A stretch of DNA of 6,131 nucleotides from Casimicrobiaceae bacterium. GTDB lineage: Bacteria > Pseudomonadota > Gammaproteobacteria > Burkholderiales > Casimicrobiaceae. Below are positions 1 through 6,018 of this stretch, in pieces; the first letter of the stretch is position 1, and each line of letters opens with the position of its first letter. The notes below the pieces were generated by a model. It did no database searches. It was given only the letters and a program-made list of their open reading frames with translations, and was not told where the DNA came from. The stretch covers positions 1-6,131 of the forward strand of contig CATPAO010000177.1 of NCBI GenBank assembly GCA_955652025.1, written 5' to 3'. Made by a program: the position numbers and the translations under genes.

Positions 1-1323
1 AATTGCCGACCTGATCGCCTCGGCGCGGTCGCCGATCTCGCTGGCGCCCCTGGCCGCGCTCAGGATCGCGGAGCGGATCATGTGCGGATTTTCGCTGCGC
101 GGATTGTCGTCGGTGACGATCACCTTGTCGGCTTTCTCGACGGCGATCGCGCCCATCAGCGGCCGCTTGCCCTTGTCGCGATCGCCGCCGCAGCCGAATA
201 CGCAGATGAGCTCGCCCGAAGGCGCGACGGCCGGCCGCAACGCGCGGAGCACTTTTTCGAGCGCGTCGGGCGTATGCGCGTAATCGACGACGACGAGCGG
301 CTTGCCATCGCCGCCCAAGCGCTGCATGCGCCCCGGCGGCGGCGTCAGCGTCGACAACGCGCCGAGCGCGTCGGTGAACGGCACTTCGCTCGCGAGCAAC
401 ACGCCGAGCACGCCCAGCAGATTGTTCGCATTGAATTCGCCGACGACGCGCGTTTGCGCCTCGCCCCGTCCCCATGGTGTCGCGACCAAGAGCGCGATAC
501 CGCCGCCGCGCATTGCGACGCGGGTCGCCACGATGTCCGCGGCCGCCGTTCCATAAGTGATCACGCGCTGGCCGCGGCTTTGCGCCGCGTCGATCAAGCG
601 CCGTCCGAACGCGTCGTCGGCGTTGACGACTGCAGCGGCGAGACCGGGCCACGCCAACAACCGCGCCTTTGCCTCGCCGTACGCCGCCATCGTGCCGTGA
701 TAGTCGAGATGATCGCGCGAAAGGTTGGTGAACAGCGCGACATCGAACGCGACACCGTTCACGCGTCCCTGATCGAGGCCGTGCGACGACACTTCCATCG
801 CCACCAGCGTCACGCCGGCGCGTCGAAATTGCGCGAGCGTCTCGTGCAACGTGCACACGTCGGGCGTCGTATTCAATAGCGGGAGGAGCGCGCCCACGCG
901 TCCGCCGCCGAGCGTCCCGACGATCGCCGAGCGTCGGCCACAAGTCTCCGCCGCCTGCGCGATCCAGTGCGAGCACGAGGTCTTGCCGTTGGTACCGGTG
1001 ACGCCGACCATCCAGAGGTCGGCGGACGGATGTCCGTAGATCAAGTCGGCGATCGCGCCGAGCCGCGTCTTGAGACCGTGCACCGGTTGCTGCGGCACGC
1101 TCCACTCGGCGCGCCAGGCGAAGTTTTGCGCTTCCCACAGCACCGCGTCCGCGCCGCGCGAAACGGCGTCGCCGATGAACGCCCGCCCGTCGTGTCGCAC
1201 GCCCGGATAGGCGGCGAATGCGGCGCCGGGCTCGACTTGTCGGCTGTCGCTCGTGATGCGGCGCGGCGTCACGCCGAGCTCGGCGAGCGCGAACGCGGGA
1301 TCGAAATCGACGCCGGCGGCCAT
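1..1323 (-). CDS. murE: MurE: UDP-MurNAc-L-Ala-D-Glu:meso-diaminopimelate ligase, 3' end cut off by window edge
   Basis: Cytoplasmic Mur ligase that adds meso-diaminopimelate to UDP-MurNAc-L-Ala-D-Glu using ATP, the third amino-acid addition in peptidoglycan precursor synthesis. Seen: 441 open codons from ATG 1323-1321 to the edge; full-length family members are near 490-510 residues, so about 50-70 C-terminal residues are missing. Residues 25-28 SDSR fit the N-terminal UDP-MurNAc site. GTGTNGKT-type P-loop has Lys114. NLSRDHLDYHGTM is followed by Lys219, the expected carbamylated lysine. FNANN and DYAHTPDALE lie in the central and C-terminal domains. Asp406-Asn-Pro-Arg409 (DNPR, bases 97-108) is the family signature for meso-DAP rather than lysine. 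The start lies 5 nt after the ftsI stop, with GAGAAGAAA upstream as a weak ribosome site inside ftsI. Nothing looks degraded. Identification is very secure. Confidence 0.97.
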   Translation of the reverse strand, partial: MAAGVDFDPAFALAELGVTPRRITSDSRQVEPGAAFAAYPGVRHDGRAFIGDAVSRGADAVLWEAQNFAWRAEWSVPQQPVHGLKTRLGAIADLIYGHPSADLWMVGVTGTNGKTSCSHWIAQAAETCGRRSAIVGTLGGGRVGALLPLLNTTPDVCTLHETLAQFRRAGVTLVAMEVSSHGLDQGRVNGVAFDVALFTNLSRDHLDYHGTMAAYGEAKARLLAWPGLAAAVVNADDAFGRRLIDAAQSRGQRVITYGTAAADIVATRVAMRGGGIALLVATPWGRGEAQTRVVGEFNANNLLGVLGVLLASEVPFTDALGALSTLTPPPGRMQRLGGDGKPLVVVDYAHTPDALEKVLRALRPAVAPSGELICVFGCGGDRDKGKRPLMGAIAVEKADKVIVTDDNPRSENPHMIRSAILSAARGASEIGDRAEAIRSAI

Positions 1324-1328
1324 CGTCG

Positions 1329-3062
1329 TCACGTTTCTTCTCGAATCTCGCTGCCTTCGGGGGGCAGGATCACGTTGTCGACCGGCGCGTCGGTCGGCAC
1401 GCCGAGCAATCGCAGCGCAGCGCCCGTCACGGTGGAGAAGACCGGCCCCGCGACATCGCCGCCGTAGTAAGCACCACCCGACGGCTCGTCGAGCATCACC
1501 GCGACGATCAGACGCGGATTCGATACCGGCGCGAAACCGACGAACGACGCGACATATTTCGCCGTGTAGTTGTGGCCCTCGAGCTTGCGCGCCGTGCCCG
1601 TCTTGCCGGCGACGCGATAGCCGGGCACTTGCGCCTTGGGCGCCGTTCCGCCGGGCTGCGTCGCGAGCTCCAGCATGTGCCGCACCGCGCGCGCGGTTTG
1701 CGCGCTCACGACCGGCCGTCCCGCGACCGGGCCATCGGTCTTGAACAGCGTGACGGGCTTCAACTCGCCGTCGTCCGCGAAAATTGTATAGGCGCGCGCG
1801 AGCTGTACCAGATTGACCGACAGGCCGTGGCCGTACGACATCGTTGCCTGCTCGATCGGCCGCCACGATTTCGCAGGCCGCAATCGTCCCGCGACTTCGC
1901 CCGGAAAGCCGGTCCGCGGCGGCGTGCCGAAGCCGGCGTCGGAGAACGTTTGCCAAAGCCGCTCCGCCGGGAGCGACAACGCGATCTTCGCTGCGCCGAC
2001 ATTCGACGATTTCTGGATCACCTGCTCGACGGTCAGCGGTCCCGCCGGATGGGCGTCGTGGATCGTCGCTGCGCCGATCGTCAGCGTGCCAGCCTCGGTG
2101 TGGATCACCGAATCGGGCCGCACCTTGCCCGCTTCGATCGCGGTCGCGATCGTGAACGGCTTCATCGTCGAGCCGGGCTCGAAGACGTCGGTGAGCGCGC
2201 GGTTTCTCATCCGCTCGCGCGCGGTCTTGTTGCGCGCGTTGGGGTTGTACGTCGGCAAGTTGGCGAGCGCGAGGATCTCGCCGCTACGCGCGTCGATGAT
2301 CACCACGCCGCCGGCCTTCGCGTTGTGGCGCGCGACCGCGTCCTTGAGCTCGCGAAACGCGAGATACTGCAGCCGCGAATCGATCGACAACGCGAGGTCG
2401 CGTCCGGCCTGCGGCGCGCGGATCGAACGGACATCTTCGACGACGTCGCCGCGGCGGTTGATGATCACGCGACGGCTGCCCGATTTGCCGCCCAGCCATT
2501 CCTGCTGCGCGAGCTCGATGCCTTCCTGCCCCAGGTCCTTGTCGCCGGTAAAGCCGACGATCTGCGCGGTCACGTCGCCGCCGGGGTAGTAACGCCGGTA
2601 TTCGTTCTGCTCGTTCAGTCCCTTGATCTTGAGGGCCATCGCGCGTGCCGCCATTTCCGGCGCGATCTGCCGTGCCAGGACGGCGTAATCATCGTCCGCC
2701 TTGAGACGCGCGGCGAGCTTCTGCGGCGTCGTTTCCAACGTCTTCGCCAGCGCGCTCAATTCAGTCGGCGTCGCTTCGAAGCGACGGGGAAATGCCCATA
2801 ACGAATCGACCGGCGTCGAGATCGCCAACGCGTCGCCGAACCGGTCGACGATCCGTCCGCGATGCGCGGGCAATTCGAGCTCGCGCGAAAAGCGTTCTGC
2901 GCCTTTTTCTTGCAAGAAATCGTTGTCGACCCACTGCAGGTACAACGTGCGGCCGAGCAATGCGACGAACAGCGCCGCCAGCACAGCGAAGAGCACCAGC
3001 GCGCGAAATCGCGGCAGTGGTCGCGCGTTTTGCACGGTCCGATGGTCGCCGCGCGCGGTCAT
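1329..3062 (-). CDS. ftsI: FtsI (PBP3), septal peptidoglycan D,D-transpeptidase
   Basis: Inner-membrane class B penicillin-binding protein that cross-links septal peptidoglycan with FtsW in the divisome. Seen in its 577 residues: short basic cytoplasmic tail (1-19), one membrane anchor about 20-40 (ALVLFAVLAALFVALL), and a periplasmic pedestal/dimerisation region about 60-220, including RGRIVDRFG near 68-76. The transpeptidase domain follows to about 560. Its three active-site motifs are intact: SxxK as Ser298-Thr-Met-Lys301, SxN as Ser352-Ser-Asn354, and KTGT at 487-490. Length matches the family (E. coli about 588). The start ATG shares 4 nt (ATGA) with the ftsL stop, so translation is probably coupled. 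murE follows after 5 nt. MSYGHGLSVNLVQLARAY near 408-425 is also typical. The GSTMKPF context is common in betaproteobacteria (inference). No odd features. Confidence 0.97.
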   Translation of the reverse strand: MTARGDHRTVQNARPLPRFRALVLFAVLAALFVALLGRTLYLQWVDNDFLQEKGAERFSRELELPAHRGRIVDRFGDALAISTPVDSLWAFPRRFEATPTELSALAKTLETTPQKLAARLKADDDYAVLARQIAPEMAARAMALKIKGLNEQNEYRRYYPGGDVTAQIVGFTGDKDLGQEGIELAQQEWLGGKSGSRRVIINRRGDVVEDVRSIRAPQAGRDLALSIDSRLQYLAFRELKDAVARHNAKAGGVVIIDARSGEILALANLPTYNPNARNKTARERMRNRALTDVFEPGSTMKPFTIATAIEAGKVRPDSVIHTEAGTLTIGAATIHDAHPAGPLTVEQVIQKSSNVGAAKIALSLPAERLWQTFSDAGFGTPPRTGFPGEVAGRLRPAKSWRPIEQATMSYGHGLSVNLVQLARAYTIFADDGELKPVTLFKTDGPVAGRPVVSAQTARAVRHMLELATQPGGTAPKAQVPGYRVAGKTGTARKLEGHNYTAKYVASFVGFAPVSNPRLIVAVMLDEPSGGAYYGGDVAGPVFSTVTGAALRLLGVPTDAPVDNVILPPEGSEIREET

Positions 3063-3340
3063 TGGTGGGCCGCCACGCTTGCGAGTTCGACCACTTCGAT
3101 GCGCCCCGATGCCTGCAGCCGCATATGCAAATTTTCACGCGCGATCTTTTCCACGCGCGCCGGCATCGCCCACGTCGATTGCTCGAGCTGCAGCTGCCCG
3201 TATTCGGTCTCGTATTGCCGCGCGCGCGCCTGCTCGCGCTCGAGCTCGACGAACAGGCGTCGCGCTTCGTGGCGCGACGTGACGAGCGACAGCGCGCACG
3301 CGACGAGTACCGCCAGCAGCAGGAGATTGACGCGCGTCAC
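3059..3340 (-). CDS. ftsL: FtsL, bitopic divisome protein (GTG start)
   Basis: Small single-pass inner-membrane protein that forms the FtsQLB complex with FtsB and FtsQ and helps activate FtsWI. Seen: 93 residues, with a two- to three-residue cytoplasmic tip, a membrane helix about 4-21 ([17 protein letters not shown]), then a periplasmic helix rich in Glu/Arg/Gln about 23-72 that reads as a coiled coil, and a short C-terminal tail. The [15 protein letters not shown] stretch near 57-71 is characteristic of proteobacterial FtsL. The reading frame stays open far upstream (to 3745), but that part is antisense-style shadow inside rsmH. The GTG at 3340 gives the expected short N-terminus, overlaps the rsmH stop as GTGA, and has a purine-rich GAGAAGAGGG upstream. 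It overlaps ftsI by ATGA. Length is in the family range (about 90-120). Confidence 0.93.
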   Translation of the reverse strand: MTRVNLLLLAVLVACALSLVTSRHEARRLFVELEREQARARQYETEYGQLQLEQSTWAMPARVEKIARENLHMRLQASGRIEVVELASVAAHQ

Positions 3341-4332
3341 CTCGCCGCCCTCTTCTCCCACCCGCGCGGCCAGTCCGCCGGCAGCGCTGCCGGCGTCCGC
3401 TCGGCGACGCGCAGCACGGCACTCCGCGCGCGGGGGTTGCGGGCGATTTCGCCTGCCGTGGGCTTCTGCGCCCGTCCGATCCGCGCGAGCGGCCGACTGG
3501 GGAGCGACGCCGTTCGAATCGGCAGTCGCGCGGTCCGCGGATCGCCGCCGAACGGCGTCGACGCCCACGCGATGAATTGCTTGACGACGCGGTCCTCGAG
3601 CGAATGAAAGCTGATCACGGCGAGCCGCCCGCCCGGCCGGAGCAACGCCGTGATGCGCGGCAACGCAATCGACAGTTCGGCCTGCTCGCAGTTCACGGCA
3701 ATCCGAACAGCCTGGAAAGTGCGCGTGGCCGGATCCTGACGCCAATCACCGCGCGTCCGCGCGCCGACGGCTTCCCCCACCACCGCGGCGAGCTGTTGGG
3801 TCGTGACGATGGGCCGTTGCGCGCGCGCCGCCGCAATTGTTCTTGCAATCGATTGAGCAAACCGTTCCTCACCATAGTCGCGAATGACCTCCGTCAGTTC
3901 GAGCACGCTTGCGCGGGCCAAAAAGTCGGCCGCGCTCTCGCCGCGCGTCGGATCCATGCGCATGTCGAGCGGGCCGTCGTAACGAAAGGAAAATCCGCGC
4001 GTCGCATCGTCGAGTTGGGGCGACGAGACGCCGAGATCGAGCAGGACGCCGTCGACAGCCTCGAGGCCGAGCGACGCGATAACGTCCGGCAACGCCGAGA
4101 ACCATGCGCGGCGAAACGTGAAGCGCGCGTCGGCGACGCGCTGCGCGGCCGCTTCCGCCGCGGGGTCGCGATCGACGGCGATGACACGCCCGCGCGGCCC
4201 AAGGGCGGCGAGCATCGCGCGCGCGTGGCCGCCGCGGCCATAGGTGCCGTCGACGAGAACGGCAGCGGGTGAAATGGACAATGCGGCCACGGCTTCTTCG
4301 AGCAGGACGGGAACGTGCTCGCCATCGGCCAT
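3337..4332 (-). CDS. rsmH: RsmH (MraW), 16S rRNA m4C1402 methyltransferase
   Basis: SAM-dependent enzyme that methylates N4 of C1402 in the 16S rRNA P-site region; in the dcw cluster it sits beside mraZ almost universally. Seen in 331 residues: [10 protein letters not shown] at 6-15; SAM-binding motif [11 protein letters not shown] at about 27-37; acidic motif VDRD near 53-56; [13 protein letters not shown] at about 97-109, then [15 protein letters not shown] at 113-127; [11 protein letters not shown] near 204-214; and the hallmark SFHSLEDR at 241-248. The ATG at 4332 shares one base with the mraZ stop (TGATG), and the GEHVPVL N-terminus fits the family, so longer in-frame starts (to 4425, inside mraZ) are rejected. 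One oddity: residue 200 is Asp ([10 protein letters not shown]) where His is usual in my memory of the family. Confidence 0.96.
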   Translation of the reverse strand: MADGEHVPVLLEEAVAALSISPAAVLVDGTYGRGGHARAMLAALGPRGRVIAVDRDPAAEAAAQRVADARFTFRRAWFSALPDVIASLGLEAVDGVLLDLGVSSPQLDDATRGFSFRYDGPLDMRMDPTRGESAADFLARASVLELTEVIRDYGEERFAQSIARTIAAARAQRPIVTTQQLAAVVGEAVGARTRGDWRQDPATRTFQAVRIAVNCEQAELSIALPRITALLRPGGRLAVISFHSLEDRVVKQFIAWASTPFGGDPRTARLPIRTASLPSRPLARIGRAQKPTAGEIARNPRARSAVLRVAERTPAALPADWPRGWEKRAAR

Positions 4333-4778
4333 CAAAGTGAAAAGCCGTCGAGCTCGGGCGGCAGCGCGCCGGCGTCGAACCCGATCGCCAGCGCGGTCTG
4401 CGCCTGCCACTGCGCATGCCCCCACAGCTCGAAACGGTGTCCTTGGCCGACCAGCACGACATGCTTGTCGAGACTCGCGTAGCTACGAAGCGCCGGCGGG
4501 ACGAGGATGCGCCCCGACCCGTCGAGCTCGACGTCATCGGCGTGGCCGACGATAAGGCGTTGCAGGCTCCGAATCTTTTCGTTGAACGACGACAACGCCA
4601 TCAGCCGCGACTCGATCGGTTCCCAGGCGGCGAGCGGATAGACGAGCAGGCAACGGCCGGGATCGGCGGTCAGCACCAGGCGCCCACCGCCCGCGGCCAG
4701 CAGCGTGTCGCGGTGGCGTGCAGGGACGGCCAGACGGCCCTTGACGTCGAGCGACAGATGCGTCACGCCACGAAACAT
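4332..4778 (-). CDS. mraZ: MraZ, transcriptional regulator of the dcw operon
   Basis: DNA-binding protein of the AbrB/MraZ swapped-hairpin fold, known in E. coli and mycoplasmas to bind short direct repeats upstream of its own operon. Seen in 148 residues from the conserved ATG: two tandem MraZ repeats, each with the DxxxR motif, Asp11-VKG-Arg15 in the first and Asp86-GSG-Arg90 in the second; MFRG at the start, [12 protein letters not shown] near 45-56, and FELWG near 116-120. Length agrees with E. coli (152). It is the first gene of the cluster and ends in TGATG with rsmH. The start is uncertain: this ATG has only a GGGGCGG-like upstream element, whereas an in-frame GTG at 4844 has a strong ribosome site and would add 22 Gly/Ala/Asp-rich residues. 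I chose the ATG by family convention. Confidence 0.93.
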   Translation of the reverse strand: MFRGVTHLSLDVKGRLAVPARHRDTLLAAGGGRLVLTADPGRCLLVYPLAAWEPIESRLMALSSFNEKIRSLQRLIVGHADDVELDGSGRILVPPALRSYASLDKHVVLVGQGHRFELWGHAQWQAQTALAIGFDAGALPPELDGFSL

Positions 4779-4852
4779 CGGCAGCCGCCCCGCGGCCGCG
4801 TCACCGTCGCCGTTCCCTGCCCCGATTGCCGAATCGGCCGCCACGCTGGATG

Positions 4853-4859
4853 CCTCCCT
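4853..4859 (-). promoter_or_regulatory. Strong Shine-Dalgarno (AGGGAGG) before in-frame GTG 4844 of mraZ
   Basis: On the minus strand AGGGAGG is followed by 8 nt and then a GTG at 4844-4842, which is in frame with mraZ and open throughout. This is the best ribosome site in the leader and better than anything just upstream of the conserved ATG at 4778. Either mraZ is really translated from the GTG with a 22-residue extension, or the ribosome site serves a longer-range role. The choice affects the annotated N-terminus only. Confidence 0.6.
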
Positions 4860-4933
4860 GGTGTGAAGTGAGCGCCCAGTAACTTCAGGTCATTTCCCAC
4901 CGGCTGTTGGCGACGATAGGCGACCGTGGACGA

Positions 4934-4968
4934 ACACTTTGTCCCACTTTTTGCCACTTCTTACCACT
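4934..4968 (-). promoter_or_regulatory. Putative MraZ operator: four AGTGG-type direct repeats, 10-bp period
   Basis: On the minus strand the units are AGTGGTAAGA, AGTGGCAAAA, AGTGGGACAA and AGTGTTCGTC, starting at 4968, 4958, 4948 and 4938. The AGTGG core is exact in three and degenerate (AGTGT) in the fourth, with A-rich 5-nt spacers. Known MraZ sites are GTG/TGGG-containing pentamers separated by 5 nt, so all copies lie on one face of the helix. The array begins inside the predicted -10 element and crosses the predicted transcription start, a position that fits autorepression. MraZ is encoded immediately downstream. The repeat is seen directly; binding is inferred. Confidence 0.88.
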
Positions 4969-4995
4969 ATACGCGGCTCTTGGGCGAGGGGTCAA
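4966..4995 (-). promoter_or_regulatory. Predicted sigma70 promoter of the mraZ-murE operon (Pmra)
   Basis: Minus strand: -35 TTGACC at 4995-4990, an 18-bp spacer, and -10 TATAGT at 4971-4966. The -35 keeps TTGAC and the -10 keeps TA---T of the consensus. Transcription would start near 4959, giving a leader of about 115 nt to the GTG at 4844 or about 180 nt to the ATG at 4778. The -10 shares its last bases with the first AGTGG repeat, so MraZ binding would compete with RNA polymerase. Confidence 0.75.
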
Positions 4996-5018
4996 TGCAT
5001 TTTTGATTGTGGAACAAT

Positions 5019-5075
5019 GACTTAGCGTCCCGAATACAACATGACGCTTTTGCTAAAAGAATGAGGGACTTAGCG
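5019..5075. repeat. Direct repeat GACTTAGCG, two copies 48 bp apart
   Basis: GACTTAGCG occurs at 5019-5027 and 5067-5075, just upstream of the operon promoter, in an AT-richer stretch than its surroundings. A 9-mer repeated this close is uncommon by chance. It could be a pair of regulator sites or coincidental. CGATAGG also recurs (4914-4920 and 5074-5080). No known regulator is assigned. Confidence 0.4.
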
Positions 5076-5085
5076 ATAGGTCCAC

Positions 5086-5124
5086 AAGTGGGTTACCAAC
5101 GTTGTGCTTCACAACTTCCCACTT
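5086..5124. repeat. Nested inverted repeats AAGTGGG...CCCACTT around a GTTGTG-CTT-CACAAC hairpin
   Basis: AAGTGGG at 5086-5092 is mirrored by CCCACTT at 5118-5124. Between them GTTGTG (5101-5106) and CACAAC (5110-5115) form a perfect 6-bp stem with a 3-nt loop. The outer arms contain the same AGTGG core as the MraZ array. On the minus strand GTGGG starting at 5122 is followed exactly 10 nt later by GTGAA, a degenerate pair with the array's period. Located about 90 bp upstream of the -35; could be an auxiliary MraZ site or a site for a dimeric regulator. A 10-bp palindrome, CGAACGTTCG, follows at 5131-5140. Confidence 0.4.
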
Positions 5125-5566
5125 ATCGCACGAACGTTCGACAAGAGCCCGGCAACAGGAGCAAACGACACAAACGGCTCCCCTGCGCCGGCCCATGCCG
5201 CGCCTGGCCGACGGAGTGAAGGTTTATGCCGATGTCATTTAATGTGGTGCACAGCCCATTGTTGCGCCCGATGCGATCGCCACCGCGTTCCGAATCCCGC
5301 ATTGACGACAAAATGGGGGCCGGAGGGTGCGCCGTAAATTGCGCCCCAGGACGGCGGCATACCGATGCGCTTTCGCGACGCGCGTGGGGTCGCGGCGATC
5401 GAATCGCCCCGATTCTGGATGATTCCCGCAACATCCCGGCCGCCGCCGCCGCGGGAAGGGTTGCATAATGTAGGCGAGCTTCCGCCCGCGGCGTACACTG
5501 AAAGCTGGTCCCGTTCGCGGGGTTTCCGGCCGCCGGCGTCATCTGCGCCCCGGCTTTGGTACTTCC

Positions 5567-5590
5567 TTCCGGTGGCGAAATGCGCCGGAA
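5567..5590 (+). repeat. Hairpin just upstream of the lipoprotein ribosome site
   Basis: TTCCGGTG at 5567-5574 pairs with TGCGCCGGAA-side bases 5583-5590 to give an 8-bp stem (one G-T pair) with an 8-nt loop GCGAAATG. It ends 6 nt before the GAGGAGG ribosome site. There is no U-tract, so it is not an intrinsic terminator. It may stabilise or shape the leader. Confidence 0.35.
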
Positions 5591-5596
5591 CCGCGT

Positions 5597-5603
5597 GAGG
5601 AGG
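5597..5603 (+). promoter_or_regulatory. Shine-Dalgarno GAGGAGG of the lipoprotein gene
   Basis: GAGGAGG lies 4 nt before ATG 5608; counting only the first GAGG, the spacing is 7 nt. A second in-frame ATG at 5617 would be 13 nt away, too far for the same site, so 5608 is the preferred start. Confidence 0.7.
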
Positions 5604-5607
5604 TTGT

Positions 5608-6018
5608 ATGCGTGCGATGTACCGTTGGCTGATCGGTGCCGCTGCGACGATGCTCGTCTCCGGCTGCGCGCTGCAAGACTCGCGCTACGATAATTCACGT
5701 CTCGCCGCCGGGCTCGGGGACTACGACGAATCGATCATCGATTGGAACTTTCCGACATCGACCAATCAAGGGCCGCTGCTTCCGCCCCAGCGATTCCGTC
5801 CGTGGCCGGCCGCGATCGGCGTTCCCTGGGCCACCGACGGCAACGCACCGCAGTCGCGCAACGGGATGATGCCGCTTTCGGACGTGGGTCCGCCGACAGA
5901 GGCGGCTTTGCATGACACGCCGTACGTCTGTGCGACGGAGTGCGACGCTGCGATCCCGAAGGTGGACGCCGATCCTCGCGTCGATGCTCGCGTGCGTGAG
6001 CCTTTGCAGCACCGCTGA
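5608..6018 (+). CDS. Predicted outer-membrane lipoprotein of unknown function
   Basis: I do not recognise the family. Seen: 136 residues with a type II (lipoprotein) signal peptide, consisting of basic MRAMYRW, hydrophobic LIGAAATMLVS, then a lipobox LVSGC with the lipidated Cys at residue 20. The +2 residue is Ala, which in E. coli-like Lol sorting favours the outer membrane (inference). The mature part is about 117 residues, has no obvious repeats or membrane segments, and is rich in Pro, Asp and Arg. It includes DYDESIIDWNFP, LLPPQRFRPWP, and two further cysteines in YVCATECDAA (about residues 108 and 112) that could form a disulfide in the periplasm. The ribosome site is strong. The last 107 bp overlap, in another frame, a second secreted protein that looks TamA-like, so the two are probably co-expressed. 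The C-terminal tail after the cysteines is less protein-like and may be poorly conserved. Confidence 0.75.
   Translation: MRAMYRWLIGAAATMLVSGCALQDSRYDNSRLAAGLGDYDESIIDWNFPTSTNQGPLLPPQRFRPWPAAIGVPWATDGNAPQSRNGMMPLSDVGPPTEAALHDTPYVCATECDAAIPKVDADPRVDARVREPLQHR

Larger units (their letters stand above)
4845..5607. other. Divergent intergenic region between the dcw operon and the lipoprotein gene
   Basis: No open frame here has a recognisable product, a ribosome site and sensible composition together. The part from about 4930 to 5130 is AT-richer and holds the operon promoter, MraZ-type repeats and other short repeats. The part from about 5140 to 5600 is GC-rich. It holds two overlapping, mutually exclusive small stems (GGCGAT-CGA-ATCGCC at 5394-5408 and GAATCG-CCC-CGATTC at 5401-5415) and a short CCG-rich run at 5439-5453. 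A TACACT at 5494-5499 could be a -10 for the plus-strand genes, but no good -35 lies 16-18 bp upstream, so I do not call a promoter. No tRNA, RNase P or riboswitch signature was seen. Confidence 0.7.

Noticed and set aside
82..879. Plus-strand open frame of 265 codons
   Set aside because: Antisense to murE, whose catalytic motifs are intact on the minus strand; the plus-strand product is Arg/His-rich with no recognisable motif.
1572..2801. Plus-strand open frame of 409 codons
   Set aside because: It lies wholly antisense to ftsI, is rich in Arg/Ala/Asp as expected of a shadow frame in GC-rich DNA, and shows no domain.
3341..3745. In-frame upstream extension of ftsL to 228 codons
   Set aside because: It overlaps the C-terminal third of rsmH, is Arg/Ala-rich shadow sequence, and would bury the membrane helix; the GTG at 3340 gives the expected FtsL.
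4934..4968. Short CRISPR-like repeat
   Set aside because: The unit is only 10 bp with 5-bp spacers, and it is fully explained as a protein-binding array at the mraZ promoter.
5076..5130. DnaA boxes / replication origin
   Set aside because: TCCACA and TTATC fragments occur, but no full TTATNCACA match or cluster of boxes is present.
5302..5340. TTGACG at 5302-5307 with TAAATT at 5335-5340 as a promoter
   Set aside because: The spacer is 27 bp, far outside the 16-19 bp range.
5462..5499. Possible plus-strand promoter (CATAAT at 5464-5469 or TACACT at 5494-5499)
   Set aside because: Neither has a recognisable -35 hexamer at 16-18 bp; the sequence upstream is CCG repeats or TAGGCG.
5123..5698. 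Minus-strand open frame of 191 codons upstream of mraZ
   Set aside because: Composition is Arg/Ser-rich without motifs, it has no good ribosome site, and it runs into the antisense of the lipoprotein gene.
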